From contig NZ_JACXXN010000010.1 in assembly GCF_014904695.1 (NCBI RefSeq), forward strand, positions 124,001 to 188,000: a stretch of 64,000 nt of DNA. The letters run 5' to 3'. The position numbers and the translations under genes are program-made. This DNA is from Nostoc sp. MG11. GTDB lineage: Bacteria; Cyanobacteriota; Cyanobacteriia; Cyanobacteriales; Nostocaceae. Positions within the stretch are counted from its first letter, which is position 1; the number at the start of each line of letters is the position of its first letter. The notes under the pieces were generated by a model, which did no database searches, was not told the DNA's origin, and was given only the letters and a program-made list of their open reading frames with translations. Positions 57,037 to 64,000 of this stretch are shown here, piece after piece.

Positions 57037-58344
57037 TTAATTATTGACGGGCGGTGTGTTATCATCTGGTTTCTCGACAGGTGTGTTGTCAGTTGGCTTT
57101 TCGACAGGTGTGTTGTCAGTTGGCTTTTCGACGGGTGTGTTATCAGTTGGCTTTTCGACGGGTGTGTTATCAGTGGGATTCTTAACAGGTGTGTTATCAG
57201 CTGGCTTTTCGGCAGGTGTGTTATCGGTGGGATTTTTAACAGGTGTGTTATCAGCTGGCTTTTCGGCAGGTGTGTTATCGGTGGGATTCTTAACAGGTGT
57301 GTTGTTAGTTGGTTTCTCGACGGGTGTGTTGTCGATGGGATTCTTAACAGGTGATGTGTTATTTTGTGAGTTTTGGTTTGTCGGATTTTCTGCTGAAGAG
57401 TTTTGAGGTGTTGTTGAAGTTCTACTAGAATCAACACCAACGTTATTTTTTGGAGTGTTTACGTTGCCGTTACCATTTGTTGTGCTTTGCTGCTCAGTAT
57501 TTATCGAGCCTTGTCCTGTTTTTTCTGAGGAGTTTGCTGAAGAATTGTCTGTGACAACGTCTTTACTGGGCGAATTTGAAGGACTAGTAGTTAGCTGCAC
57601 AAAAGAAGGGTTTTCAATTACTCCCTCGCCTATTATGGGTGGCTGTGCTTTCAAAGCCGCAGTGGTTTCGGCTTGAACACTAGTAATGGCAGGATCAGGC
57701 GTAGGTGCGGGATTCTGTTTATTCAAATCAAGTTCCCGAACCAGCTCACTCGTTTCATAAAAATTTTTCAGATCAAAATCATATAAGCTTTGAAATTTAC
57801 CTTTAACTATAACTATCATCTGCCCTGCTTCCAGCATTTGAGTTTGAGAAGCTTCTCTATTAGAAACTTCAATGCCACTATTTGTCAGCGCACCCACAAT
57901 TGTGGTGTCTGTTTGTTGGTTGTGGCGCACAAATAAGGCTGAACCACGAATTGCTGCTGCTGCACTCGGTGTTTGTATATGCGTTTGACCCCTTCCGGGT
58001 GGGATAAGCAACAGCACAGTCCCGTTTGACAGTCTAAAGTTGCGAGTCTTTGGCAAAAATTGAAATACCGCTTGTTCTCCAATCCGTGCCAAAGAGCCAT
58101 CATTGAAACGCAAGTCTGCTAGAGAAGCTCGACCAGTTGACAGCCCATCCCCAGGAATCATTGCATCTAATTTCCGTGCGGGACGCTTTTTTAGGTTATC
58201 TCTGGGTATCAGTTGCACTAAGTTGCGGAGATTCTGAATCTCAGCTCGTGTCAAAGGAGTTATAGCACTTGCGCGATTTGACAAAGGCAGTACTGCAATT
58301 CCACAGAAACCAATAATTAACAGTGGAAACGATTTATGAAACAT
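57037..58344 (-). CDS. Secreted FecR-domain protein with NTPVEKPTD repeats
   Basis: A 435-residue exported protein. It has a signal peptide (LLIIGFCGIAVLPLSNRASA), then a FecR-like domain at about 35-170 (GDGLSTGRASLADLRFNDGS, HIQTPSAAAAIRGSALFV). A Ser/Thr/Asn-rich linker follows, then about ten copies of a 9-residue Pro repeat (NTPVEKPTD / NTPVKNPTD / NTPAEKPAD) to the end. FecR domains sense or bind surface structures; in cyanobacteria they occur in many exported proteins of unknown role. It diverges from a predicted beta-barrel gene, and the two may be functionally paired. Confidence 0.85.
   Translation of the reverse strand: MFHKSFPLLIIGFCGIAVLPLSNRASAITPLTRAEIQNLRNLVQLIPRDNLKKRPARKLDAMIPGDGLSTGRASLADLRFNDGSLARIGEQAVFQFLPKTRNFRLSNGTVLLLIPPGRGQTHIQTPSAAAAIRGSALFVRHNQQTDTTIVGALTNSGIEVSNREASQTQMLEAGQMIVIVKGKFQSLYDFDLKNFYETSELVRELDLNKQNPAPTPDPAITSVQAETTAALKAQPPIIGEGVIENPSFVQLTTSPSNSPSKDVVTDNSSANSSEKTGQGSINTEQQSTTNGNGNVNTPKNNVGVDSSRTSTTPQNSSAENPTNQNSQNNTSPVKNPIDNTPVEKPTNNTPVKNPTDNTPAEKPADNTPVKNPTDNTPAEKPADNTPVKNPTDNTPVEKPTDNTPVEKPTDNTPVEKPTDNTPVEKPDDNTPPVNN
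57050..57350. repeat. 27-bp tandem repeats in the FecR-domain gene
   Basis: About ten copies of a 27-base unit (ACAGGTGTGTTGTCAGTTGG plus CTTTTCG, with variants). They encode the 9-residue Pro repeats on the minus strand; open frames in other phases are artefacts. Confidence 0.9.
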
Positions 58345-58807
58345 AGTTTGTTTGGGAGCTTGTGAACTTTAACTGATACCAAAAAAGTTAATCATAGATT
58401 CTGATGTTAAAGGTTCAAGCAGCTAATAACTGTTATAGCGAATTTTTTCAGGTAAATTTATCTGCATTTTAGTGTACATTTAATAGATAAAATAGACAAT
58501 GAATACACTATATTTAGTTTGTTTAAGTTTTTACTCGAAAACTGACCTACTATGAAATAAATTCTGGAACAAATTTCAAAGTTGTACTTAATATCAATAG
58601 TTAAATGAGGAGTACCTTACAGATAATCCTTATCTAATTACCTAAGCCACAGGGTGGATATGCTTAACAAGAAGTTGTGGGGAGCTGTATGAGGTGACTC
58701 ACTGGCTAAATTTCAGTAAAGTTAGGCAGAAATTTTATTTTCTGAGTTGGAACTTCCAGTGCAACTTGTGGGTCTACATCTGGCAGATGTGATCAATAAT
58801 TTCAAAG
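58345..58807. other. Divergent spacer between FecR-domain and beta-barrel genes
   Basis: A 463-base AT-rich region that should carry two promoters. No gene and no recognised operator is visible. Confidence 0.45.
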
Positions 58808-60130
58808 ATGCAACTGAAGATCTGGAAAAATTTGTTTTTTTGGATTTTGTTAGCATCCAGCGGTGGAAGCTGTTATTGCATTAAAGTAGATGCGGCAGAA
58901 TCAGTAAATACAAATATATGGCGTCATCACAATAATTTTGCACCAAAAATAACATCTTTCGCTAGCACACAAAATCATCAGCAATGCCAGCAGTTAGAGC
59001 AAGAAGCAATTAACTCTTTTTGCAAGCAGTCTAGTGAGTCAAAGAGTTTACACTCTCAGATACCGTCAAATCTGACACAGCAAATACCACCAACAACTGA
59101 TCAAACTCCAGCACCAACAGAAAACTCTGGAGGTAATCAAGAGCAGGATGACTCGCCACAGCTAGAAGTACAGCCAAGTAACTTCCCTGCTTCTTCTGAC
59201 TCAATAGAGCAACTATTAAATGCTCCTGAGATCAATGAGTCTGAAAGACTAGAGAGGCTCTGGCAACTGTTGCAAGAGCAAAAACAGCCACCTCTTGAGT
59301 CTGATAGCGATCGCGAATTAGGGCTAAGGCTACGACCACGACCCCTAGAACAGCTGCCACCTCCACCAACAGAACAGCCTGTAGTTCAGTTTAAACCCAT
59401 AGGCTACCTACAAGCTCGTGTTGGCTACTTTCAGACAAGTAACATTTTTTCCTCTAATGATTCTCCCATAGAAGATGGTTTGATTTTTTCTGGACTAAGA
59501 CTAGCCTCCGCATATTTTCCTTTGGGATCTGAGACTTATTTAAACGGGTCAATTGATGGCAACCTAATTCGTTACATAGATCAATCACAATACAATTACA
59601 ACCAAGTAAGATTCAATCTCAGTATTTACCAGCAGCTATCGCAGCGAATGTACGGAAGAGTGAGTTGGAGTAATCAACAGTTATTTTATGCCAACAACAG
59701 CGATCGCTTGGATAGCTTTAAAGCTGGCGATCGCTTCTTAGGTGAGAATTCCTTGCAACTGTCTTTGGGACGACGAGATCCTCTAACTTCAAGGTTGGTG
59801 CTAGATACTTTCTACGAATTGAGTGTGAATTTTGCTGACCCTGAAAGCCGAAATCGCGTGATCAATTCCTTTTGGATTTCTTTGAACTACTACTTGCAAA
59901 AACCGCTTCAGGTTGGTCTAGATTACCAATTTAGCTACTCTGACTTTACGCAGCGCGAGCGAGAAGATCAATTTCATCGGCTATTTGGGCATTTGAATTA
60001 CCAAATCTCTGACTCCATAAATATGAATGTACAGGCTGGAGTTACATTAGGTAATTCTACCGCTCAAAACATTGATTTTGATGGCTGGTTCTTTAGTGTC
60101 AATTACAATTTGGAATTAGGCCAGTTTTAA
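58808..60130 (+). CDS. Predicted outer-membrane beta-barrel protein
   Basis: A 440-residue protein with a signal-like start (LFFWILLASSGGSCYCIKVD). Residues about 70-195 are Gln/Pro-rich with a helical segment (SIEQLLNAPEINESERLERL). From residue about 197 to the end, alternating hydrophobic/polar strands ending in aromatics (FKPIGYLQARVGYFQTSNIF, FWISLNYYLQKPLQVGLDYQ) and the terminal FSVNYNLELGQF give the C-terminal Phe signature of BamA-assembled barrels. About 12-14 strands seem likely. The function is unknown, possibly porin or polymer export. Divergent from the FecR-domain gene. Confidence 0.75.
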   Translation: MQLKIWKNLFFWILLASSGGSCYCIKVDAAESVNTNIWRHHNNFAPKITSFASTQNHQQCQQLEQEAINSFCKQSSESKSLHSQIPSNLTQQIPPTTDQTPAPTENSGGNQEQDDSPQLEVQPSNFPASSDSIEQLLNAPEINESERLERLWQLLQEQKQPPLESDSDRELGLRLRPRPLEQLPPPPTEQPVVQFKPIGYLQARVGYFQTSNIFSSNDSPIEDGLIFSGLRLASAYFPLGSETYLNGSIDGNLIRYIDQSQYNYNQVRFNLSIYQQLSQRMYGRVSWSNQQLFYANNSDRLDSFKAGDRFLGENSLQLSLGRRDPLTSRLVLDTFYELSVNFADPESRNRVINSFWISLNYYLQKPLQVGLDYQFSYSDFTQREREDQFHRLFGHLNYQISDSINMNVQAGVTLGNSTAQNIDFDGWFFSVNYNLELGQF

Positions 60131-60145
60131 ACTTGTTATCTCTTA

Positions 60146-60184
60146 CAAAGTTCTGAGCGCCGGCTTCCGGCGCTCAGAACTTTG
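60146..60184. terminator. 18-bp perfect inverted repeat, bidirectional terminator-like
   Basis: CAAAGTTCTGAGCGCCGG (60146-60163), loop CTT, CCGGCGCTCAGAACTTTG (60167-60184). It sits between the convergent barrel and sulfurtransferase genes and shares its core with the groESL spacer repeats and the 21608-21644 hairpin. Confidence 0.75.
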
Positions 60185-60218
60185 CGCTTTGTCCTTGGTG
60201 ATTACAAATGACTAATGA

Positions 60219-61040
60219 CTACATATAGCTAATCCAATCACTCCAGCTACCAGCATAAAGTTTACCCTTACTTATGCCGGCTAGTTCTAAAGAAAGTAAA
60301 TTCACACAAGCAGTTACACCAGAACCGCAATAAACTAAAATTTCCTCGGCTGTTTCTATTTTTTCCCATCGATGGCGTTGCTCTGGTTGAGGAAGTAAGT
60401 AACCGGAAGAGTCTGTAATTTCTTGCCAGGGATAGTTAACTGCGCCGGGAATATGACCTGCTATTTTATCAATTGGTTCTCGTTCGCCTCGATAGCGATC
60501 GCTCTCTCTTGAGTCTACCAACACTACTTCTGGACTATCTTTGCGATTTTTCACCGCTGTAATATCTACTACCCTGTCTGTTTGTGCTTGAGCTACGAAT
60601 GTACCCATTCGAGGGGTAGGAAGGACATCCGTGATCAGATACCCGGCTTTTTGCCATCCAGCAAAGCCTCCATCCAGTACAGCTACTTGCTCATGTCCTA
60701 GATAGCGCAACAGCCACCACAGACGAGCGGCAAAGGCAAAGCGCGAATCATCATAAGCTACAACTAAAGTTTCTTGGGAATTTACTCCAATCGTCGATAA
60801 TTTGTTAGCTATATCATTGGGGTTAGGTAAAGGATGTCTTCCGCCATGCTTACCTACGGAACTGGAAAGATCTTGATTCAAATCAAGGTAATAGGAATTC
60901 TTTATATGACTTGTTTGGTACTGTTGTTGTCCTAATTGTGGATCGGCTAGAGAAAAGCGACAATCTACAATGACAACTTGCGGATCTTCAAGATGTTCAA
61001 ACAGCCACGTTGGCGAAACAACAAATTGGGAATTGTGCAT
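60219..61040 (-). CDS. Thiosulfate / 3-mercaptopyruvate sulfurtransferase
   Basis: A 273-residue two-domain rhodanese. The first rhodanese domain is catalytically empty (LVVAYDDSRFAFAARLWWLL). The second has the active-site loop VYCGSGVTACVN with the sulfur-carrying Cys. CGSGVTA favours mercaptopyruvate (SseA-like) but thiosulfate is possible. It diverges from the methyltransferase gene with 25 bases between starts. Confidence 0.9.
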   Translation of the reverse strand: MHNSQFVVSPTWLFEHLEDPQVVIVDCRFSLADPQLGQQQYQTSHIKNSYYLDLNQDLSSSVGKHGGRHPLPNPNDIANKLSTIGVNSQETLVVAYDDSRFAFAARLWWLLRYLGHEQVAVLDGGFAGWQKAGYLITDVLPTPRMGTFVAQAQTDRVVDITAVKNRKDSPEVVLVDSRESDRYRGEREPIDKIAGHIPGAVNYPWQEITDSSGYLLPQPEQRHRWEKIETAEEILVYCGSGVTACVNLLSLELAGISKGKLYAGSWSDWISYM

Positions 61041-61065
61041 TGATCATTATTCAGTTTTTTGTAAG

Positions 61066-62016
61066 ATGTCATTAGAGAATTTTACACCTCAGCTCACAGC
61101 AGATGGTTCATTCACTTTCGTCTCCCAAGAGTTTGGTGAATCTTTTCACAGCCATTATGGAGCTAAGCAGGAGAGTTTTTTCAAGTTTGTAGTTCCTACT
61201 CAACTAGCTACAGCCGCACGTAAACCTGTTTTGCGGTTATTAGACGTTTGTTATGGTCTAGGATACAATACAGCAGCGGCTTTACAGACTATTTGGGCAG
61301 TTAATCCTAGTTGCTATGTCGAAGTCATTGGTTTAGAACTGAATCCGTCTGTGCCAAAAGCTGCGATCGCCCATCAGTTATTCGATAATTGGAACTGCAA
61401 CCATACCGAAATTTTGACCCAACTAGCTTTTGAGCATCAAGTGCAAACACCTCGCTTGAAAGCAACACTACTAATTGGCGACGCCAGAAGCTCAATGGCA
61501 TTGGTACATAAGTCAGATTTCCGAGCAGATGCGATTTTTCTTGATCCGTTTTCACCACCTCAATGTCCTCAACTATGGACAGTTGAATTTATCCAACAAC
61601 TGTCATTGTGTTTACATGAAGACGGTTTCCTAGCCACTTATTCCTGTGCTGCTGCTGTACGCACAGCATTATTAGCGGCTGGTTTGGTAATAGCTTCTAC
61701 TCCACCAGTGGGAAGGCGATCGCCCGGTACAGTAGCAGCCCACAATAGAGCAATAAAAGAAGTATTGGAATTTTCCCCCTCTCCTCCTCTCCCTCTCCCT
61801 CCCTCCTCTTACCAACTCTCTCAAGCAGAAAAAGAACATTTGCTAACTCGCGCTGCGATTCCCTACCGCGATCCCGAATTGAGCGATTCTGCTGAAGTCA
61901 TAGCAATGCGGCGACAACAAGAGCAACAAGCCTCATTTTTGGAACCTACCTCTCGTTGGCGAAAAAGGTGGCTATCGGGAATTGAAGGTACTGATTTTAC
62001 AAGCACTAGTTCATAA
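61066..62016 (+). CDS. MnmD-like tRNA methyltransferase (MnmC C1-type domain)
   Basis: A 316-residue SAM-dependent methyltransferase. LTADGSFTFVSQEFGESFHS is the MnmC/MnmD start; the SAM motif is LLDVCYGLGYNTAAALQ; and the catalytic region is IFLDPFSPPQCPQLWTVEFI, then YSCAAAVRTALLAAGLVIAS. It should methylate 5-aminomethyl-2-thiouridine in the tRNA wobble position, without the fused oxidase of enterobacterial MnmC. A Pro/Ser-rich insert is found near residue 240. The ATG at 61066 (MSLENFTPQ) is preferred; the frame opens further upstream inside the divergent gene. Confidence 0.88.
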   Translation: MSLENFTPQLTADGSFTFVSQEFGESFHSHYGAKQESFFKFVVPTQLATAARKPVLRLLDVCYGLGYNTAAALQTIWAVNPSCYVEVIGLELNPSVPKAAIAHQLFDNWNCNHTEILTQLAFEHQVQTPRLKATLLIGDARSSMALVHKSDFRADAIFLDPFSPPQCPQLWTVEFIQQLSLCLHEDGFLATYSCAAAVRTALLAAGLVIASTPPVGRRSPGTVAAHNRAIKEVLEFSPSPPLPLPPSSYQLSQAEKEHLLTRAAIPYRDPELSDSAEVIAMRRQQEQQASFLEPTSRWRKRWLSGIEGTDFTSTSS

Positions 62017-62774
62017 GAATATTTAGTAAACAATCCTAAGTTACGTATAATATTTTACTATAATTTTGATTTGTGTTTCTTACTAGTCAAGCAATTAGTT
62101 TTGATGACCTAAATAAATTAAATTACTCAAAAGTAGCTAAAAATACATGTTTATTAGTAGTATTTACTAGATATGATTATTAGCTAAGGAAAAATACTTA
62201 TATATTTATATAATTACTGTAAAAACTTTAAATTCAAACCCAGATACTTTGATATAAACTAAGCAACTAAAAGATTTTCTGGCGCTGCTATGTTAATCGA
62301 TATCCGTAAAAAACCTGATTTAACATTTGCGCGGATTCATCATACTGGAATTTATAGGCGAAAAATTAGACAGCAATATTCTTCTGGTTCTTGTAACATA
62401 AAAAACATGCTGAGAATGCCTCGGTTAAGAAGTTTGATCAGCTGTCAGACTTATAAATTGCACATTCTATTTTGTACCCCTCCGGGGAAGCAAGCTAGCA
62501 AGAGCGTCGGTTACAACAGAAGTTTGGCAAGAGCAGAGTCGGCGATACTTTGCCTTTGGTCAAGTTTCACTCTGAACTGGAGGATTTTTGACCGGAACTA
62601 ACGGAAACGTCTCCAGTTCCGCTTTTGAGAGCTATAACGCATAATTATGTAGATTAAAGAGTAAAAGTTATGATGTGTCACCTTTATGAAAATACTGGCT
62701 TAAATACAGTCAAAAACTAAACTTTTTTTGAAATTTGACGCTGTTAACTTTTTCAAGAAAATTGCAGTGCCTTT
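62017..62774. other. Intergenic region with one 9-bp hairpin
   Basis: About 760 bases without a convincing gene. GAACTGGAG (62574-62582) pairs with CTCCAGTTC (62611-62619). A 103-codon frame at 62290-62601 is rich in Cys, Ser and Arg and looks random. Confidence 0.45.
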
Positions 62775-64000
62775 ATGATTCAATGGAAATCCAACCATAC
62801 AGGCTCTACTGAACAAATTATTAGTGGGTCGAACCCTCTAAGTAAAGTGAAGAGTATCGGTTCAAATCACGCCGTAGAATTACAAAATGTAGAGGGTTAT
62901 TCCGTGGGCTTATCTAAAGAAGACCTTATGCTTGAAGATACCCAAGCAGTGTCTTCTTGGATAAAGGCTGATGTTAATAGTGGTGATTCATTGGTATCTA
63001 GAACCCTAAAAACCAAAGGTTCTAAATTGAATGGCTTTGACTCAGAGCCACCCAAGGTTTTAGTGGTTGATGACCATGCTGCTAGTCGCATGACTGCTGT
63101 TGCCCTTTTAGCTATGGAAGGATACGAAGTAATTGAGGCAGACAGTGGTTTTGTTGTTGTAGAATTAGTAACGCAAAAACAACCGGATCTGATTTTGCTG
63201 GATGTGATGATGCCGGGGATGGATGGATTTGAAGTGTGCCAGCTGCTCAAGCAAGATGAGCAGACTAGGTTAATACCAGTAATTTTTGTTACAGCCTTAA
63301 ATGATAGGCGATCGCGCATCCGGGGAATTGAAGTTGGAGCGGATGATTTTCTTACCAAACCCTTTGACCGTGTGGAATTGGCAGCGCGTGTTAAATCCTT
63401 AGTGCGGCAGAAGCGTTTGAATGAAGACTTAGACCATGCCGAACAAGTACTGTTTTCCATTGCCATGTCGATTGAAAGTCGCGATCCTAATACGGGCGAT
63501 CACTGCGAACGACTAGTCAAGCTGGGACAAGCGTTTGGGGAATACCTCAACCTTTCACGCTACCAAATTCGGGATTTGATGTGGGGTGGTTATCTCCACG
63601 ATATCGGTAAAGTGGGTATTCCCGACGCGGTGTTGCTGAAAAAAGGTAAACTCAGCCCCGAAGATTGGAAAATTATGAGACAGCACGTTTTGATTGGGGA
63701 AAAAATCTGCCAACCACTACGCAGTATGCGGGGTGTAATTCCGATCATTCGCCATCACCATGAGCGCTGGGATGGCTCAGGCTACCCCGATAGACTTAAG
63801 GGAGATAACATTCCTTTCTTGGCGCAAGTGTTTCAGTTAATTGATATTTACGATGCCTTAACCAGCGAACGACCTTACAAGAGAGCTTTTACTTCAGAAG
63901 AAGCGCTTTTAGTGATGCGAGAAGAAACTGATTCGGGTTGGCGCAATCCCGAACTAATGCAGCAGTTTACAGAGTTTATTCACTCTTTTGAGGATAGAGA
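62775..64000 (+). CDS. Response regulator with HD-GYP phosphodiesterase domain (3' end outside the window)
   Basis: Starts at ATG 62775 (MIQWKSNHTGS) and runs off the window after about 408 residues. An unstructured N-terminal 90 residues precede a receiver domain (about 93-207: VLVVDDHAASR, Asp in LILLDVMMPGMDG, Lys in FLTKPFDRVE). An HD-GYP domain follows (about 225 onward) with GYLHDIGKVGIPD, RHHHERWDGSGYP and DIYDALTSERPYK. HD-GYP domains hydrolyse c-di-GMP, so it probably links a kinase signal to second-messenger removal. All visible metal-site motifs are intact. Confidence 0.9.
   Translation, partial: MIQWKSNHTGSTEQIISGSNPLSKVKSIGSNHAVELQNVEGYSVGLSKEDLMLEDTQAVSSWIKADVNSGDSLVSRTLKTKGSKLNGFDSEPPKVLVVDDHAASRMTAVALLAMEGYEVIEADSGFVVVELVTQKQPDLILLDVMMPGMDGFEVCQLLKQDEQTRLIPVIFVTALNDRRSRIRGIEVGADDFLTKPFDRVELAARVKSLVRQKRLNEDLDHAEQVLFSIAMSIESRDPNTGDHCERLVKLGQAFGEYLNLSRYQIRDLMWGGYLHDIGKVGIPDAVLLKKGKLSPEDWKIMRQHVLIGEKICQPLRSMRGVIPIIRHHHERWDGSGYPDRLKGDNIPFLAQVFQLIDIYDALTSERPYKRAFTSEEALLVMREETDSGWRNPELMQQFTEFIHSFEDR

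Noticed and set aside
57044-57406. Plus-strand frame with Gly/Val/Leu repeats
   Set aside because: Shadow of the 27-base repeats in the FecR-domain gene.
62290-62601. 103-codon plus-strand frame
   Set aside because: Random-looking composition, no domain, no clear ribosome site, and located in a repeat-bearing spacer.

Overview
The window looks like chromosome from a filamentous, probably heterocyst-forming cyanobacterium of the Nostoc/Anabaena type. Evidence: the octamer GCGATCGC (HIP1) recurs throughout; there is a Mo-nitrogenase C-terminal-domain protein, a CyaC-type adenylate cyclase, groESL under CIRCE plus a K-box, and the arrangement asd-dapA-rnj diverging from tig-clpP-clpX. Intergenic spacers carry dispersed hairpins and TCATTAGTCATT-type short repeats. 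No species is claimed.

Layout. 0-5 kb: asnS with a small upstream gene, a small acidic protein, a decayed NIL-domain gene, a LuxR-type response regulator and a thioredoxin-like [2Fe-2S] protein. 4.5-6.8 kb: groES-groEL. 6.9-7.7 kb: a hicA fragment beside an intact VapBC-like pair. 7.8-12.5 kb (minus): a three-gene cassette of a TRYPCO1-like protein, a trypsin/P-loop protein, and an AAA-transmembrane-periplasmic-binding fusion; this is the best candidate for a poorly described sensing or conflict system. 12.7-16.4 kb: hybrid kinase, aldehyde dehydrogenase, molybdopterin oxidoreductase, rpmF. 16.5-19.3 kb: a membrane protein opposite a caspase-like protein that lacks both catalytic residues. 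20.2-21.4 kb: an anion permease broken by one TAG codon. 21.7-30.7 kb: rnj, dapA and asd on the minus strand, then tig, clpP and clpX on the plus strand, separated by 1 kb that contains a candidate pseudoknotted RNA.

31-38 kb: hydrolases, an IS110 element with a frameshifted transposase and a possible bridge RNA region, a GntR regulator, a three-repeat S1 protein and a broken VapBC pair. 38-41.3 kb: a NACHT NTPase with an N-terminal helix-turn-helix, followed by a four-helix-bundle protein. 41.3-46.5 kb: tRNA-Ser, a phosphoesterase, nadA, a membrane protein, tRNA-Gly and a TonB-like protein with a long QRQQAEQL repeat. 46.5-50.1 kb: cyaC. 51-56.6 kb: an acetyltransferase, an unknown gene, hisC, a YqiA-like esterase and gor. 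57-62 kb: a FecR-domain protein divergent from a beta-barrel protein, a sulfurtransferase and a MnmD-like methyltransferase. The window ends inside a REC/HD-GYP gene.

Themes. Housekeeping genes (translation, protein quality control, lysine, histidine and NAD synthesis) are interleaved with signalling and conflict-type genes: trypsin/AAA, pseudo-caspase, NACHT, toxin-antitoxin. Several loci are decaying: a NIL-domain gene, hicA, the permease, vapC and the IS110 transposase. Five convergent gene pairs meet at long, mostly perfect inverted repeats that probably act as two-way terminators.
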